Notes: a model not told the origin generated them from the letters alone. A stretch of 46,044 nucleotides of DNA from Salinivirgaceae bacterium (GCA_017474765.1 JAFVGW010000030.1:1-46044), one strand, 5' to 3'. Positions 16,411-27,488 are shown, numbered from the stretch's first letter. Numbers and translations: made by a program.

Positions 16411-16887
16411 ATGAGAAAATCAAAACCAAAGAGTAGGATTCTGTTACCGGATCCAAAGTTCAATGACGTATTGGTTACCCGTTTTGTCAACAATCTGATG
16501 TTGGACGGAAAAAAGAGCACGGCATTCGAGATTTTCTACGATTCGCTCGATATAGTTGGTGCAAAAATGAAAGACAACGAATTGTCGCCTCTTGACATTT
16601 GGAAGAAGGCTCTGCAGAATGTAACCCCACAAGTTGAGGTTCGTAGTCGCCGCGTCGGTGGTGCAACATTCCAGATTCCGCAAGAAATCCGCGAGACCCG
16701 CAAGGTGGCTATGAGTATGAAGAATATGATTCTCTTCGCACGCAAACGTGCCGGACGCTCAATGGCCGACAAACTTTCTGCCGAGATTATGGCAGCATTC
16801 AACGAAGAGGGTGGAGCATTCAAAAGGAAAGAAGAAATACACCGTATGGCAGAAGCCAACAAGGCATTCTCACACTTCCGCTTTTAA
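16411..16887 (+). CDS. rpsG: 30S ribosomal protein S7
   Basis: 158 residues. S7 nucleates assembly of the 16S rRNA 3' domain and contacts E-site tRNA. Characteristic segments are [38 protein letters not shown] and [15 protein letters not shown]. In E. coli S7 represses its own operon; no such leader structure was identified here. It lies between rpsL and fusA with gaps of 18 and 16 nt. Confidence 0.98.
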   Translation: MRKSKPKSRILLPDPKFNDVLVTRFVNNLMLDGKKSTAFEIFYDSLDIVGAKMKDNELSPLDIWKKALQNVTPQVEVRSRRVGGATFQIPQEIRETRKVAMSMKNMILFARKRAGRSMADKLSAEIMAAFNEEGGAFKRKEEIHRMAEANKAFSHFRF

Positions 16888-16903
16888 TAATTAGAAGAAT
16901 ACA

Positions 16904-19003
16904 ATGGCAAGAGATCTTAAATACACCCGCAACTTCGGCATCATGGCACACATCGATGCCGGAAAAACAACAACATCAGAGCGCATCCTGTTTTACACAG
17001 GTAAAACTCACCGCATAGGTGAGGTGCACGATGGCGCCGCCACCATGGACTGGATGGCTCAAGAGCAGGAGCGCGGCATTACCATTACTTCAGCCGCAAC
17101 CACTTGCTTCTGGAAATACAATGGCAACGAGTACAAGTACAACCTTATCGACACTCCGGGACACGTTGACTTCACTGTTGAGGTTGAGCGTTGTCTTCGC
17201 GTTTTGGACGGCGCTGTAGCCGTTTATTGCGCAGTAGGTGGTGTTGAGCCGCAGTCAGAAACTGTATGGCGTCAGGCTAACAAGTATCAAGTTCCGCGTA
17301 TCGCATTCGTTAACAAGATGGACCGCATCGGCGCCGATTATTTCTCGGTTGTCAACCAAATCCGCGACCGTCTGAATGCAAATGCCGTTACAATCCACAT
17401 CCCAATCGGTGCTGAAGCCGATTTCCGTGGTTTGGTCGACCTTATCGAAATGAAGGCGATTGTTTGGTATGATGACGCTCAACTGGGCACCAACTACAAA
17501 TACATCGATATTCCGGAAGATTTGGTTGAGACAGCCAACGAGTATCGCGCAAAACTGATCGAGTCAGTTGCCGAACTTGATGACACTCTGTTGGAGCGCT
17601 TCTTCGAAGATCCTGATTCAATCACGGTTGACGAGATTAAGAGCGTAATCCGCCGTGCCACAATCCAGCAGTTGATTGTTCCGGTATTGTGCGGTTCTGC
17701 TTTCAAAAACAAAGGTATCCAACGCTTGTTGGACGCTGTGGCAGCATTCCTGCCAAGCCCGGTTGACGTTCCTGCTGTTGTCGGTACAAATCCTGCAACC
17801 GAAGAGGAAGAAGATAGAAAAGTTGACGCTAACGAGCCATTCTGCGGTCTGGCATTCAAGATTGCCACTGACCCGTATGTTGGCCGTTTGTGCTTTATCC
17901 GTGTATATAGTGGCGTGCTCAACGCAGGCGACACTGTTCTGAACATGCGTACCGGTAAGAAAGAGCGTATCTCACGTTTGTTCCAGATGCACTCGAACCA
18001 CCAGAACCCGATGGAGAAGATTGAGGCTGGTGATATTTGCGCAGGTATCGGTTTCAAAGACATTCGCACTGGCGATACATTGTGCGCTGAGAGTGCACCA
18101 ATCGTACTCGAGAGCATGACATTCCCGAAACCGGTTATCAGCATCGCCATCGAGCCTAAGACACAAGGCGACATGGAGAAACTCGACGCCGCTCTCATCA
18201 AGTTGGCTGAGGAAGACCCGACCTTCACTTTGAAGACAGATCAGGATTCAGGTCAGATTGTCATCAGCGGTATGGGTGAGTTGCACTTGGATATCCTTAT
18301 CGACCGTCTGAAACGCGAGTTCAAGGTTGAGGTTAACCAAGGCGCACCGCAGGTTGCTTACAAGGAGGCTATCACCGCAACGGTTGATCACCGCGAGGTA
18401 TTCAAGAAACAAACTGGTGGTCGTGGTAAGTTCGCCGACATCGTGGTTAAGGTTTCACCAGCCGAGGAAGGCAAAGAAGGTCTTACATTCATCGATTCTA
18501 TCAAGGGTGGTCACATCCCGGCAGAATATATTCCTTCAGTAGAGAAGGGCTTCAAAGAGGCAATGAAGAACGGTCCGTTGGCAGGATTCCCTGTTGACAG
18601 CCTTCAGGTTGAGTTGGTCGATGGTTCATTCCACCCAGTTGACTCTGATCAGTTGTCGTTTGAAATCGCAGGCCGCCAGGCATTCCGCGAGGCTTGCGCC
18701 AAAGCGAAACCAATCCTTCTCGAGCCTATCATGCACGTTGAGGTTGTAACACCTGAGGATTACATGGGTGACGTTATCGGTGACCTTAACAAACGTCGTG
18801 GTCAGGTTGAAGGCATGGAGTCACGCGCAACAGGCGACCGCGTTGTGAAAGCAAATGTTCCGTTGTCGGAGATGTTCGGCTACGTTACCGTTCTGCGTAC
18901 AATCACATCAGGCCGCGCCACATCAAGCATGGAGTTCTCGCACTACGCTGAGACCCCGAAGAACGTGGCAACTGAAGTGTTGGAGAAAATCAAAGGCAAA
19001 TAA
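16904..19003 (+). CDS. fusA: elongation factor G
   Basis: 699 residues, the usual length. GTPase motifs [14 protein letters not shown] (P-loop), DTPGHVDF (G3) and NKMDR (G4) are intact, followed by domains II-V ending in the C-terminal region with [10 protein letters not shown]. It drives translocation and, with RRF, ribosome recycling. It is preceded by rpsG. No tuf gene follows, as is usual in Bacteroidota, and rpsJ begins 22 nt downstream. Confidence 0.98.
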   Translation: MARDLKYTRNFGIMAHIDAGKTTTSERILFYTGKTHRIGEVHDGAATMDWMAQEQERGITITSAATTCFWKYNGNEYKYNLIDTPGHVDFTVEVERCLRVLDGAVAVYCAVGGVEPQSETVWRQANKYQVPRIAFVNKMDRIGADYFSVVNQIRDRLNANAVTIHIPIGAEADFRGLVDLIEMKAIVWYDDAQLGTNYKYIDIPEDLVETANEYRAKLIESVAELDDTLLERFFEDPDSITVDEIKSVIRRATIQQLIVPVLCGSAFKNKGIQRLLDAVAAFLPSPVDVPAVVGTNPATEEEEDRKVDANEPFCGLAFKIATDPYVGRLCFIRVYSGVLNAGDTVLNMRTGKKERISRLFQMHSNHQNPMEKIEAGDICAGIGFKDIRTGDTLCAESAPIVLESMTFPKPVISIAIEPKTQGDMEKLDAALIKLAEEDPTFTLKTDQDSGQIVISGMGELHLDILIDRLKREFKVEVNQGAPQVAYKEAITATVDHREVFKKQTGGRGKFADIVVKVSPAEEGKEGLTFIDSIKGGHIPAEYIPSVEKGFKEAMKNGPLAGFPVDSLQVELVDGSFHPVDSDQLSFEIAGRQAFREACAKAKPILLEPIMHVEVVTPEDYMGDVIGDLNKRRGQVEGMESRATGDRVVKANVPLSEMFGYVTVLRTITSGRATSSMEFSHYAETPKNVATEVLEKIKGK

Positions 19004-19024
19004 TTCTTGTTATACATTAAACAT

Positions 19025-19330
19025 ATGAGCCAAAAAATCAGAATTAAATTGAAATCTTACGATCACAACTTGGTTGACAAGTCGGCCGAGAAGATCGTGA
19101 AGACTGTAAAGACCACTGGCGCAGTAGTTAGCGGACCAATTCCACTTCCGACACATCGCCGCGTGTTTACAGTGCTGCGCTCAACATTCGTGAACAAAAA
19201 ATCACGCGAACAGTTTGAGCTGTCTTCTTACAAAAGGCTTCTCGACATCTACAGCTCTACAGCTAAGACTATCGACGCCTTGATGAAACTTGAACTGCCC
19301 AGCGGCGTTGAAGTTGAGATTAAAGTATGA
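19025..19330 (+). CDS. rpsJ: 30S ribosomal protein S10
   Basis: 101 residues from the ATG at 19025 ([20 protein letters not shown]); an in-frame TTG at 19007 only adds an unrelated extension. In other bacteria S10 also acts as NusE in antitermination. The conserved [18 protein letters not shown] segment is present. It lies 19 nt before rplC. Confidence 0.97.
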   Translation: MSQKIRIKLKSYDHNLVDKSAEKIVKTVKTTGAVVSGPIPLPTHRRVFTVLRSTFVNKKSREQFELSSYKRLLDIYSSTAKTIDALMKLELPSGVEVEIKV

Positions 19331-19349
19331 CATTTTATAAATTATAAAA

Positions 19350-19967
19350 ATGGCTGGATTAATAGGTAAAAAAATCGGAATGACATCGATTTTCAGTGCC
19401 GAGGGAAAAAATATTCCATGCACTGTTATCGAAGCAGGACCTTGCGTTGTTACGCAAGTGAAAACCGTTGAGAAAGACGGTTACAGCGCACTTCAATTAG
19501 GCTATGAGGACAAGAGTGAAAAGAATTTCACTAAAGCCGAATTGGGACATTTCAAAAAGGCCGGCACCGCACCAAAGGCAAAGGTTGCCGAATTTTTGGA
19601 TGTTGATGGTGAATACAAGTTGGGTGATGTCATCACAGTTGACATCTTCAACGATGAGGCATGGGTTGACGTTACTGGAATCTCGAAAGGTAAAGGTTTC
19701 CAGGGCGTAGTCAGAAGACACAACTTCAACGGTGTCAACGACGCAACTCACGGTCAGCACAACCGCGGACGCCACCCAGGTTCTTTGGGTGCGTCATCTT
19801 ACCCTTCACGCGTTATGCCAGGTATGCGTATGGCTGGCCGTATGGGTGGTGATCAAGTTAAGGTTCTCAGCCTTCGTATCGTGAAGGTTATGCCGGAGAA
19901 CAACTTGATTTTAGTAAAGGGATCAGTACCAGGTCATAAAGGTTCATACTTAATAATTGAGAAATAA
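19350..19967 (+). CDS. rplC: 50S ribosomal protein L3
   Basis: 205 residues. L3 reaches the peptidyl-transferase centre through its long loop, here [19 protein letters not shown]...[10 protein letters not shown], which contains the glutamine that PrmB methylates in E. coli. [15 protein letters not shown] is the standard N-terminus. The stop overlaps the rplD start by one base (TAATG), suggesting translational coupling. Confidence 0.98.
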   Translation: MAGLIGKKIGMTSIFSAEGKNIPCTVIEAGPCVVTQVKTVEKDGYSALQLGYEDKSEKNFTKAELGHFKKAGTAPKAKVAEFLDVDGEYKLGDVITVDIFNDEAWVDVTGISKGKGFQGVVRRHNFNGVNDATHGQHNRGRHPGSLGASSYPSRVMPGMRMAGRMGGDQVKVLSLRIVKVMPENNLILVKGSVPGHKGSYLIIEK

Positions 19968-20593
19968 TGGAATTGAAAGTTTTAAATCAAGAAGGTAAGG
20001 AAACTGGCAAGAGCGTCGAGTTGAATGATTCCATCTATGGTGTTGAACCTAATGATCATGCTATTTATCTTGACGTTAAGCAATACCTGGCCAACCAGCG
20101 TCAGGGCACACATAAATCGAAGCAGCGCAATGAGGTTTCTGGCAGCACTCGCAAGTTGAAAAAACAGAAGGGTACTGGCGGCGCACGTTGCGGTAGCATC
20201 AAAGCACCAGTTTTTGTTGGCGGTGGCCGCGTATTCGGTCCGGAGCCACGCGATTATTCGTTCAAACTGAACAAGAAGGTTAAACAATTGGCACGCAAAT
20301 CAGCCTTGTCGTACAAGGCAAAAGAGAATGCGATCATCGTTGTCGACAACATCGCCATCGATGCACCGAAAACCAAGGCTTGCGTTGCTTTGCTTGACAA
20401 CCTGAAAATCAATGGCAAAAAATCATTATTGGTGTTAGGCGATTCTAATAAAAACGTATATTTGTCGTCGCGAAATTTGGAAGGTGTGGAAGTCGTAACT
20501 GCCGATCTTCTAAATACTTATCAGATAATGAATGCTTCATCGCTTGTGATTACAGAGAACTCATTAGAGATTATTGAAAACTTATTAGGATAA
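19967..20593 (+). CDS. rplD: 50S ribosomal protein L4
   Basis: 208 residues. The extended loop with [27 protein letters not shown] reaches the peptide exit tunnel near the macrolide site. In E. coli L4 represses the S10 operon; no equivalent leader is recognised here. Its start overlaps the rplC stop, and a 15-nt gap carrying a strong Shine-Dalgarno leads to rplW. Confidence 0.97.
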   Translation: MELKVLNQEGKETGKSVELNDSIYGVEPNDHAIYLDVKQYLANQRQGTHKSKQRNEVSGSTRKLKKQKGTGGARCGSIKAPVFVGGGRVFGPEPRDYSFKLNKKVKQLARKSALSYKAKENAIIVVDNIAIDAPKTKACVALLDNLKINGKKSLLVLGDSNKNVYLSSRNLEGVEVVTADLLNTYQIMNASSLVITENSLEIIENLLG

Positions 20594-20594
20594 T

Positions 20595-20600
20595 AGGAGG
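20595..20600 (+). promoter_or_regulatory. canonical Shine-Dalgarno of rplW
   Basis: AGGAGG with an 8-nt spacer to the rplW ATG. This is exceptional here: most genes in the cluster have only A-rich upstream sequence, as is normal for Bacteroidota. Confidence 0.75.
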
Positions 20601-20608
20601 AACAAGTT

Positions 20609-20899
20609 ATGAGCATTATAGTTAGACCAATCATAACAGAGAAGATGACTGCCCAGGCAGAGAAACTGAACCGTTATGGTTTTATTGTCGATAAGAGAGC
20701 AGACAAACTGCAGATTCGCAAAGAGGTAGAAGACTTGTACGGAGTCAGTGTCGATTCAGTAAACACAATCCGCTATGCAGGCAAGCGCAAATCGCGCTAT
20801 ACCAAGGCAGGTTTTGTTGAAGGTCGCACAAACGCTTATAAGAAGGCGATTGTGACACTGAAAGAAGGACAGTCAATTGATTTTTATAGCAATATTTAG
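20609..20899 (+). CDS. rplW: 50S ribosomal protein L23
   Basis: 96 residues. L23 lies at the tunnel exit and is the docking site for trigger factor and SRP. The N-terminal RPIITEKM and the central YGVSVDSVNTIRYAGKRKSRYTKAGF loop are standard. Its start is set by the strong AGGAGG. Confidence 0.97.
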   Translation: MSIIVRPIITEKMTAQAEKLNRYGFIVDKRADKLQIRKEVEDLYGVSVDSVNTIRYAGKRKSRYTKAGFVEGRTNAYKKAIVTLKEGQSIDFYSNI

Positions 20900-20914
20900 T
20901 ATTAATTTTAGATA

Positions 20915-21745
20915 ATGGCCGCGAAAAAATTAAAACCCGTTACAGCGGGTATGCGAGGCAAGGTGGTTAGCAACTTTGAAACAGTAACCACCACTACACC
21001 TGAAAAATCATTGTTGAGTCCATTAAGGAAGTCCGGCGGTAGAAACAACGACGGACGTCTAACAATGAGATATATAGGTGGTGGACACAAACAACGCTAT
21101 CGTATTGTCGACTTCAAACGCGACAAGGATGGCATTCCTGGAACAGTTAAATCGATCGAGTACGATCCAAACCGTAGTGCTCGCATCGCTTTAGTTGTTT
21201 ACGCCGATGGTGAGAAACGGTACATTCTGGCACCAAACGGTTTGACCGTTGGTCAGGTTGTAATGTCGGGCAAGGGTGTTGCACCCGAGGTCGGCAACGC
21301 ACTGTACCTTTCAGAGATTCCACTCGGTACTATCATTCACAACATTGAGTTACGCCCCAACGCGGGAGGTAGCATGGCACGCAGCGCCGGAACGTTTGCG
21401 CAGCTTACATCTCGCGAAGGAAAGTACGCAATTGTGAAATTGCCTTCGGGAGAAATCCGTATGGTATTGGTAACATGCAAAGCAACTATTGGAGTTGTCG
21501 GCAATTCAGATCATGCTTTGGAAGTGTCAGGCAAGGCTGGACGTTCGCGCTGGTTGGGCCGCAGACCACGTAACCGTGGTGTTGTGATGAACCCAGTCGA
21601 TCACCCGATGGGTGGTGGTGAAGGTCGTGCTTCTGGTGGACACCCGCGTTCAAGGAATGGTATGCCAGCTAAGGGATACAAGACTCGTCGTCCGAAGAAG
21701 CAGTCTAATAAATTGATTGTTGAACGTAGAAAAAGTAAAGCATAA
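20915..21745 (+). CDS. rplB: 50S ribosomal protein L2
   Basis: 276 residues. L2 is needed for subunit association and supports peptidyl transfer. The C-terminal [23 protein letters not shown] segment contains the conserved functional histidine, and [14 protein letters not shown] and [17 protein letters not shown] are typical. It is 2 nt from rpsS. Confidence 0.98.
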   Translation: MAAKKLKPVTAGMRGKVVSNFETVTTTTPEKSLLSPLRKSGGRNNDGRLTMRYIGGGHKQRYRIVDFKRDKDGIPGTVKSIEYDPNRSARIALVVYADGEKRYILAPNGLTVGQVVMSGKGVAPEVGNALYLSEIPLGTIIHNIELRPNAGGSMARSAGTFAQLTSREGKYAIVKLPSGEIRMVLVTCKATIGVVGNSDHALEVSGKAGRSRWLGRRPRNRGVVMNPVDHPMGGGEGRASGGHPRSRNGMPAKGYKTRRPKKQSNKLIVERRKSKA

Positions 21746-21747
21746 TT

Positions 21748-22014
21748 ATGAGTCGTTCGTTAAAAAAAGGACCCTACATTTATTACAAGCTTGACGCTAA
21801 AGTGGCTGCAATGAATGAGTCAGGTAAGAAAGATGTTATCAAAACCTGGTCGAGGGCTTCAATGATTTCTCCAGACTTTGTTGGGCATACCTTTGCTGTT
21901 CATAATGGAAACCGTTTTATACCAGTTTATGTAACTGAGAATATGGTAGGCCATAAACTTGGTGAATTTGCCCCAACCCGTCAGTTCAGAGGTCACGGAG
22001 GAAAGAAAAAATAA
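21748..22014 (+). CDS. rpsS: 30S ribosomal protein S19
   Basis: 88 residues starting [11 protein letters not shown] and ending [17 protein letters not shown]19 is in the 30S head and contacts S13 and A-site tRNA. It is placed between rplB and rplV as in nearly all bacteria. Confidence 0.98.
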   Translation: MSRSLKKGPYIYYKLDAKVAAMNESGKKDVIKTWSRASMISPDFVGHTFAVHNGNRFIPVYVTENMVGHKLGEFAPTRQFRGHGGKKK

Positions 22015-22034
22015 TAATGTAAATCGGAACTAAC

Positions 22035-22457
22035 ATGGGTGCAAGAAAAAGAAATATGGCAAATCAAATGAAAGAGGAGAGGAAGAGCATCAGCTTCGCT
22101 AAGTTGAATGACTGCCCGACATCTCCCCGCAAAATGCGTTTGATTGCAGATATGGTTCGTGGCGTAGAGGTCAACAAAGCGTTGAGCATGCTGCGCTATT
22201 GTCCTAAAGAAGCTTCTGTAAGAGTTGAGAAACTGTTATTGTCAGCTATCGCAAACTGGCAGCAGAAAAATGAGGGAGCAAGAATCGAAGAGTCTAATCT
22301 TTACGTTAAAGAGATTTCAGTTGACTCCGGACGCCAACTGAAGAGACTTCGTCCAGCTCCGCAAGGTCGTGGTTACCGTATCAGAAAACGTTCAAACCAC
22401 GTTACCGTTGTTGTAGATAGCCGCAATATGAGTCAAACAAACGAAAAAAGTGAATAA
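22035..22457 (+). CDS. rplV: 50S ribosomal protein L22
   Basis: 140 residues from MGARKR; later Met codons at 22056 and 22068 are possible starts, but from memory the MGARK N-terminus is normal for Bacteroidales. [16 protein letters not shown] is diagnostic, and [21 protein letters not shown] forms the tunnel hairpin, a site of macrolide-resistance changes. The stop is directly followed by the rpsC ATG. Confidence 0.96.
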   Translation: MGARKRNMANQMKEERKSISFAKLNDCPTSPRKMRLIADMVRGVEVNKALSMLRYCPKEASVRVEKLLLSAIANWQQKNEGARIEESNLYVKEISVDSGRQLKRLRPAPQGRGYRIRKRSNHVTVVVDSRNMSQTNEKSE

Positions 22458-23153
22458 ATGGGACAGAAATGTAATCCTATCGGAAATAGGTTAGGTGTCA
22501 TCAAAGGTTGGGATTCTAACTGGTTTGGTGGCAAGAAATATTCAGAGAAAATTCTCGAGGACAGCAAGATCCGCGAGTATCTTCAGGCTCGTTTAGCTAA
22601 AGCCAGTGTGTCGAAAATTATCATTGAGCGCACACTGAAACTTATCACAATAACCGTTAACACCGCTCGTCCGGGTATTATCATCGGCAAAGGCGGTCAG
22701 GAAGTTGACAAGCTGAAGGAAGAGTTGAAGAAAATAACCAAAAAGGAAGTGCAGATTAACATCTTCGAAGTGAAGAGACCGGAACTTGATGCATTCCTTG
22801 TAGGTAGCAATATCGCCCGTCAGTTGGAGGGTCGCGTTTCGTATCGCCGCGCCGTCAAGATGGGTATAGCATCAACAATGCGCATGGGTGCTGAAGGCAT
22901 CAAGGTTCAAGTATCGGGACGCTTGGGCGGAGCTGAAATGGCACGTTCGGAGATTTTCAAAGAGGGTCGCATTCCATTGCACACTCTGAGAGCCGACATC
23001 GACTATGCTCAGGTTGAGGCTTTGACTAAAGTCGGCTTGATCGGCATCAAGGTTTGGATTTGCAAAGGCGAGGTTTATGGCAAACGCGACCTTTCACCAA
23101 ACGTCGGCGCCGCACAACCGCAAAAGAAGGGACTTAAAAAACGTCAAAAGTAA
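22458..23153 (+). CDS. rpsC: 30S ribosomal protein S3
   Basis: 231 residues. The KH domain has [18 protein letters not shown], and the C-terminal domain has [22 protein letters not shown]3 forms part of the mRNA entry channel and its helicase. It begins at the base after the rplV stop. Confidence 0.98.
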   Translation: MGQKCNPIGNRLGVIKGWDSNWFGGKKYSEKILEDSKIREYLQARLAKASVSKIIIERTLKLITITVNTARPGIIIGKGGQEVDKLKEELKKITKKEVQINIFEVKRPELDAFLVGSNIARQLEGRVSYRRAVKMGIASTMRMGAEGIKVQVSGRLGGAEMARSEIFKEGRIPLHTLRADIDYAQVEALTKVGLIGIKVWICKGEVYGKRDLSPNVGAAQPQKKGLKKRQK

Positions 23154-23170
23154 TCTAAATTCAGTTTAAG

Positions 23171-23599
23171 ATGTTACAGCCAAAGAAAACTAAGTACAGA
23201 AGAGTACAAAAAGGCCGTTCGACAGGTAATGCTCATCGTGGACACGAACTGGCATTCGGTTCTTTCGGTATCAAGTCTCTAGGAGAATGCTGGGTTACTG
23301 CAAGACAGATTGAGGCAGCTCGTCAGGCTGTCACCCGTTACATGAAACGTGAAGGACAAATTTGGATAAGGATATTCCCTGACAAAGTTGTGACTAAGAA
23401 GCCTGCCGATGTGCGTATGGGTAAAGGTAAAGGTGACCCGGAGTGCTTCGCAGCTGTAGTTACACCAGGTCGTATACTTATTGAAGCCGAAGGTGTGCCA
23501 TTCGAAGTTGCAAAGGAAGCTTTGCGTCTGGGTGCACAGAAATTGCCAATCAAGACCAAATTTATTGTTCGTAACGATTTTGTTGAATCTTCAATTTAA
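23171..23599 (+). CDS. rplP: 50S ribosomal protein L16
   Basis: 142 residues. L16 helps position the A-site tRNA. Typical segments are [59 protein letters not shown] and [10 protein letters not shown]. The rpmC start follows after 4 nt. Confidence 0.97.
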   Translation: MLQPKKTKYRRVQKGRSTGNAHRGHELAFGSFGIKSLGECWVTARQIEAARQAVTRYMKREGQIWIRIFPDKVVTKKPADVRMGKGKGDPECFAAVVTPGRILIEAEGVPFEVAKEALRLGAQKLPIKTKFIVRNDFVESSI

Positions 23600-23603
23600 T
23601 GCA

Positions 23604-23804
23604 ATGAAAGCTTCAGAAGTTAGAGAATTATCGACCTTGGAAATCCAGGAGCAGATAGAGAGCAATACAAAGGCCTTGACAAAGATGCGTCTGAACCACG
23701 CAGTGTCGCCGCTCGACAATCCGAACAAGATTGGCGAGACCAAACGCGACATCGCACGTTTGAAGACAGAGTTGAGAGCCAGAGAAATTAACACAAAAAA
23801 ATAA
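23604..23804 (+). CDS. rpmC: 50S ribosomal protein L29
   Basis: 66 residues from ATG 23604 (MKASEVRELSTLEIQEQIE), 4 nt after rplP. An upstream-extended frame exists but overlaps rplP in the wrong frame and is not needed. Two-helix protein at the tunnel exit near L23. The C-terminus has the usual IARLKTELRARE. Confidence 0.95.
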   Translation: MKASEVRELSTLEIQEQIESNTKALTKMRLNHAVSPLDNPNKIGETKRDIARLKTELRAREINTKK

Positions 23805-23813
23805 TATTGGCAG

Positions 23814-24071
23814 ATGGAAACTAGAAATTTGAGAAAGGAACGTATAGGAGTTGTGGTCAGCAACAAGATGGAGAAGACCATAACAGTTGCTATCAAACGG
23901 AAGGTAAAGCATCCGCTTTACGGAAAATTTGTCAATAAGACTACCAAATTGCACGCTCAGGACGAAAAGAACGAGTGCAACATTGGTGATACCGTTAGGA
24001 TTATGGAAACCAGACCTTTGAGCAAGACAAAGAACTGGCGTTTAGTTGAAATCATTGAAAAAGCTAAGTAG
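23814..24071 (+). CDS. rpsQ: 30S ribosomal protein S17
   Basis: 85 residues with the OB-fold pattern [32 protein letters not shown] and the C-terminal [19 protein letters not shown]. An early-binding 16S rRNA 5'-domain protein. It is 2 nt before rplN. Confidence 0.97.
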   Translation: METRNLRKERIGVVVSNKMEKTITVAIKRKVKHPLYGKFVNKTTKLHAQDEKNECNIGDTVRIMETRPLSKTKNWRLVEIIEKAK

Positions 24072-24073
24072 TC

Positions 24074-24439
24074 ATGATACAGTCTGAGACTAGATTAAGT
24101 GTAGCCGACAACAGTGGTGCCAAAACAGTTTTGTGCATCAATGTTCTGGGCGGGTCGAAAAAACGTTACGCTACTATTGGTGACACAATAGTTGTCGCAG
24201 TTAAGACGGCTCTGCCTGGCGGCGATGTGAAAAAAGGCGCAGTCAGCAAGGCTGTGGTTGTACGCACCACAAAGGAAATCCGCCGCAGCGACGGTTCTTA
24301 CATCCGTTTCGACGACAACGCCTGTGTATTACTCAACAATGCAGGTGAAATCAGAGGAACCCGTATTTTCGGTCCTGTAGCACGCGAATTGCGCGACAGT
24401 TACATGAAGATTGTTTCTCTTGCACCAGAAGTCTTATAA
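24074..24439 (+). CDS. rplN: 50S ribosomal protein L14
   Basis: 121 residues starting [29 protein letters not shown], with [14 protein letters not shown] near the end. L14 forms an intersubunit bridge and is the docking site for the silencing factor RsfS. First gene of the spc part of the cluster. Confidence 0.98.
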   Translation: MIQSETRLSVADNSGAKTVLCINVLGGSKKRYATIGDTIVVAVKTALPGGDVKKGAVSKAVVVRTTKEIRRSDGSYIRFDDNACVLLNNAGEIRGTRIFGPVARELRDSYMKIVSLAPEVL

Positions 24440-24455
24440 TTAAAAGGTAACAAAA

Positions 24456-24779
24456 ATGACAACGAAATTGCATATCAAAAAAGGAGACACCGTTGTTGTT
24501 ATCGCTGGTGAGTCTAAAGGACAAAGAGGTAAAGTCCTTAGCGTGCAAGTAGAAAAACAGCGTGCTGTCGTTGAAGGCATCAACATGGTGTCGAAGCACA
24601 CCAAGCCAAATGCCAAGAATACCCAGGGCGGTATTGTTAAGCAAGAAGCACCCGTTCACATCTCGAACCTTATGCTTGTTGAGCCGGCGAACGGCAATCC
24701 GACACGCATCGGCCGCCGAATTGGTGAGAACGGTAAATTAGTTAGATACTCTAAAAAATCTGGAGAGGAGATCAAATAA
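24456..24779 (+). CDS. rplX: 50S ribosomal protein L24
   Basis: 107 residues with the KOW motif [23 protein letters not shown]. It starts assembly of the 50S subunit. Its stop overlaps the rplE ATG (TAATG), and the purine-rich GGAGAGGAG at its 3' end may help rplE initiation. Confidence 0.97.
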   Translation: MTTKLHIKKGDTVVVIAGESKGQRGKVLSVQVEKQRAVVEGINMVSKHTKPNAKNTQGGIVKQEAPVHISNLMLVEPANGNPTRIGRRIGENGKLVRYSKKSGEEIK

Positions 24780-25336
24780 TGGAATACGTACCAGAATTAC
24801 GCAAGAAGTATAAAGAGGTGATAGTTCCTGCTTTGACGAAGGAATTCAACTACAAGACACCTATGCAGGTTCCAAAACTTGAGAAGATCGTAATCAATCA
24901 AGGTGTAGGTAAGGCTATCGCCGACAAGAAGATTATTGACACCGCTGCAGAAGAGTTGACAGCCATAACCGGACAAAAGGCGATGAAGACACTTTCGCGC
25001 ATGGACATCTCAAACTTCAAACTGAGAAAGAAAATGCCGATTGGTGTTAAAGTCACCTTGAGAAAAGACCGGATGTATGAATTCCTTGAGAGACTCATTG
25101 TTGTTGCACTTCCGCGTATCCGCGACTTCAAAGGTGTGAACAGCAAACTCGACGGTAAAGGAAACTACACTCTCGGCATCACCGAGCAGATTATTTTCCC
25201 TGAAATCGATATCGACAAAATCACAACATTGCTCGGTATGGACATAACCTTTGTCACATCTGCAAAAACAGACGAGGAAGGTTACGCTTTGTTGAGAGAG
25301 TTCGGCATTCCATTTAAAAATCTTAAAAAGAATTAA
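24779..25336 (+). CDS. rplE: 50S ribosomal protein L5
   Basis: 185 residues; binds 5S rRNA with L18 and contacts P-site tRNA. Typical segments are [51 protein letters not shown] and [33 protein letters not shown]. One-base overlap with rplX. Confidence 0.98.
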   Translation: MEYVPELRKKYKEVIVPALTKEFNYKTPMQVPKLEKIVINQGVGKAIADKKIIDTAAEELTAITGQKAMKTLSRMDISNFKLRKKMPIGVKVTLRKDRMYEFLERLIVVALPRIRDFKGVNSKLDGKGNYTLGITEQIIFPEIDIDKITTLLGMDITFVTSAKTDEEGYALLREFGIPFKNLKKN

Positions 25337-25339
25337 TCC

Positions 25340-25609
25340 ATGGCAAAAGAGTCAATGAAAGCCCGCGAAGTCAAAAGGGCTAAATTAGTTCAGAAATATG
25401 CTGGGAAACGCGCAAAACTGCTTGCCGAAGGTGATTACATCGCACTTCAGAAGTTGCCGAAGAACGCTTCACCAGTACGTATGCACAATAGGTGCTCTCT
25501 CACCGGACGTCCGAAAGGCTATATCCGCCAGTTCGGCATCAGCCGTATCCAGTTCCGCGAGATGGCACTCAAAGGATTGATTCCGGGTGTTAAAAAAGCA
25601 AGTTGGTAA
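25340..25609 (+). CDS. rpsN: 30S ribosomal protein S14, zinc-independent form
   Basis: 89 residues, with a single cysteine in [30 protein letters not shown]. The CxxC pairs of the 61-residue zinc form are missing, so this is the long C-minus type that needs no zinc. It lies 3 nt after rplE. Confidence 0.97.
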   Translation: MAKESMKAREVKRAKLVQKYAGKRAKLLAEGDYIALQKLPKNASPVRMHNRCSLTGRPKGYIRQFGISRIQFREMALKGLIPGVKKASW

Positions 25610-25627
25610 CCTTAAAGTTATAAGAAA

Positions 25628-26022
25628 ATGACAGATCCAATAGCAGATTTCCTGACCAGAATCAGGAACGCTCAAATGGCAAAAAGCAAAGTTGTCGAGA
25701 TACCTTCGTCGAACATGAAGAAGAGCATAACCAAAATCCTTTACGATAATGGTTATATTCTCAATTACAAGTTCGATGACGAGAAGGACAAAGGCATCAT
25801 CAAGATTGCCTTGAAGTATAACTTGCAGACAAAACAGCCGGTATCAAAAAATTAGAGAGAATCAGCCGTCCGGGTTTGAGAAAATACACCAATGTTGAGA
25901 ATATGCCCCGCGTATTGAACGGTCTGGGAATAGCAGTTATCTCAACTTCTCAAGGCGTGATGTCAGACAAAGACGCACGCGCAAAGAATCTGGGTGGCGA
26001 AGTATTGTGTTACATTTATTAA
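25628..26022 (+). CDS. rpsH: 30S ribosomal protein S8, frameshifted in this sequence
   Basis: The reading frame from 25628 stops after 75 codons at TAG (25853-25855), but the rest of S8 continues in the -1 frame to TAA at 26020-26022 ([14 protein letters not shown]..., ending GGEVLCYIY). The joined product would be 131 residues, the normal S8 length. Aligned to the family pattern (10 residues then IKKLERIS) exactly one base is missing near 25843, where gta-tca should be gta-atc. The stop follows directly after a slippery A AAA AAT heptamer (25846-25852). S8 binds the 16S rRNA central domain and is essential, so a sequence error is the likeliest explanation; a real frameshift rescued by slippage is the alternative. 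Confidence 0.9.
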
Positions 26023-26036
26023 TTTAAGTTTATAAC

Positions 26037-26591
26037 ATGTCACGTATTGGAAAATTACCTGTAGCTATACCCGCTGGCGTTACAGTCACAGTTGACAACG
26101 ACAATGTGGTAGTAGTAAAAGGGCCCAAAGGAACATTGACACAAAAGGTTAATCCTGACATCAAAGTCATTGTGGAGCCGACAGCCGTGAAACTGGAGCG
26201 TCCGGACGACGAGATCGCACACAAATCAATGCATGGTTTGTACCGCGCGCTGATCCACAACATGGTGGTAGGTGTTTCTGAAGGGTTCAAATTGGAGATG
26301 GAGTTTGTTGGTGTAGGTTACCGTGCCGAGTCGAACGGTCAGATGCTCGAAATGAGCCTTGGCTATTCACACAGCATCATGTTTGAGTTGCCAGCCGAAA
26401 TCAAGGTTGACGCTAAGACCGACAAACGCAGCAACCCGATTCTGAAACTTGAAAGTTGCGACAAACAACTTATCGGCCAGGTTGCCGCTAAGATCCGCTC
26501 CTTCCGTATGCCAGAGCCGTACAAGGGCAAGGGTATTAAGTTCATTGGCGAAGAAATTCGCAGAAAAGTTGGTAAATCTGCTGGTAAATAA
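26037..26591 (+). CDS. rplF: 50S ribosomal protein L6
   Basis: 184 residues starting MSRIGKLPVAIPAGV, with the duplicated L6 fold and the C-terminal PEPYKGKGIKFIGEEIRRKVGKSAGK. L6 supports the factor-binding region near the sarcin-ricin loop. It lies 14 nt after rpsH. Confidence 0.98.
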   Translation: MSRIGKLPVAIPAGVTVTVDNDNVVVVKGPKGTLTQKVNPDIKVIVEPTAVKLERPDDEIAHKSMHGLYRALIHNMVVGVSEGFKLEMEFVGVGYRAESNGQMLEMSLGYSHSIMFELPAEIKVDAKTDKRSNPILKLESCDKQLIGQVAAKIRSFRMPEPYKGKGIKFIGEEIRRKVGKSAGK

Positions 26592-26608
26592 TCTAAAAAT
26601 CAAAAATT

Positions 26609-26965
26609 ATGTCATCGTTTAAATTAGAAAGACGCAATAAGATTAAAGCGAGCATTCGGAAGAATGTGAGTGGCACAGCAGAAAAACCCCGCATGAGTGT
26701 TTACCGCAGCAACACACAGATTTACGTTCAGATTATTGACGACGTAGCAGGCAAGACACTTGCTGCAGCATCATCGAAGGTGAAGAGCATTGCTGATGTT
26801 AAGGGAACAAAGACTCAGAAAGCGGAGAAAGTAGGCGAGGAGATTGCCAAAATCGCTTTAGATAAAGGAATCAGCCAAGTCGTATTTGACAGAAATGGCT
26901 TTTTGTATCATGGTAGAGTGAAGGCCTTGGCTGACGCTGCCCGTAAAGGTGGACTTAAATTTTAG
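26609..26965 (+). CDS. rplR: 50S ribosomal protein L18
   Basis: 118 residues. 5S rRNA-binding protein with the segments [38 protein letters not shown] and [26 protein letters not shown]. It is 5 nt before rpsE. Confidence 0.98.
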   Translation: MSSFKLERRNKIKASIRKNVSGTAEKPRMSVYRSNTQIYVQIIDDVAGKTLAAASSKVKSIADVKGTKTQKAEKVGEEIAKIALDKGISQVVFDRNGFLYHGRVKALADAARKGGLKF

Positions 26966-26970
26966 AAGTT

Positions 26971-27483
26971 ATGTCAAACGTTAGAAGAATAAAAACAACA
27001 GATCTTGAATTGAAAGATCGTTTGGTTGCCATCAACCGTGTTACCAAGGTAACCAAGGGCGGCCGTACATTCACTTTCTCTGCAATTGTTGTCGTAGGCA
27101 ACGAGGATGGTGTTGTTGGTTACGGACTTGGCAAAGCCAATGAGGTGACAACTGCCATCAGCAAGGGTGTTGAGGATGCCAAGAAGAACCTTATCAAGGT
27201 TCCGGTCATCAATGGTACCATTCCACACGACCAACTGGCTGTTTATGGCGGAGCCAAAGTTTACATCTCGCCGGCATCGCACGGTACAGGTGTTAAGGCT
27301 GGTGGTGCCATGCGTGCAGTGTTGGAGAGTGTGGGCGTTAAAGACTGCCTTGCAAAATCAAAAGGCTCATCGAACCCGCACAATGTTGTGAAAGCAACCA
27401 TCGAGGCATTGGCACAAATGCGCGATGCCAAGGAAGTGGCTTTCGAACGTGGAATATCAATGGAAAAAGTATTTAAAGGTTAA
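26971..27483 (+). CDS. rpsE: 30S ribosomal protein S5
   Basis: 170 residues. The N-terminal dsRNA-binding-like domain has [35 protein letters not shown], the region where spectinomycin-resistance changes occur in other species. The C-terminal part has [33 protein letters not shown]. It acts in decoding fidelity with S4. Confidence 0.98.
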   Translation: MSNVRRIKTTDLELKDRLVAINRVTKVTKGGRTFTFSAIVVVGNEDGVVGYGLGKANEVTTAISKGVEDAKKNLIKVPVINGTIPHDQLAVYGGAKVYISPASHGTGVKAGGAMRAVLESVGVKDCLAKSKGSSNPHNVVKATIEALAQMRDAKEVAFERGISMEKVFKG

Positions 27484-27488
27484 TCGTC

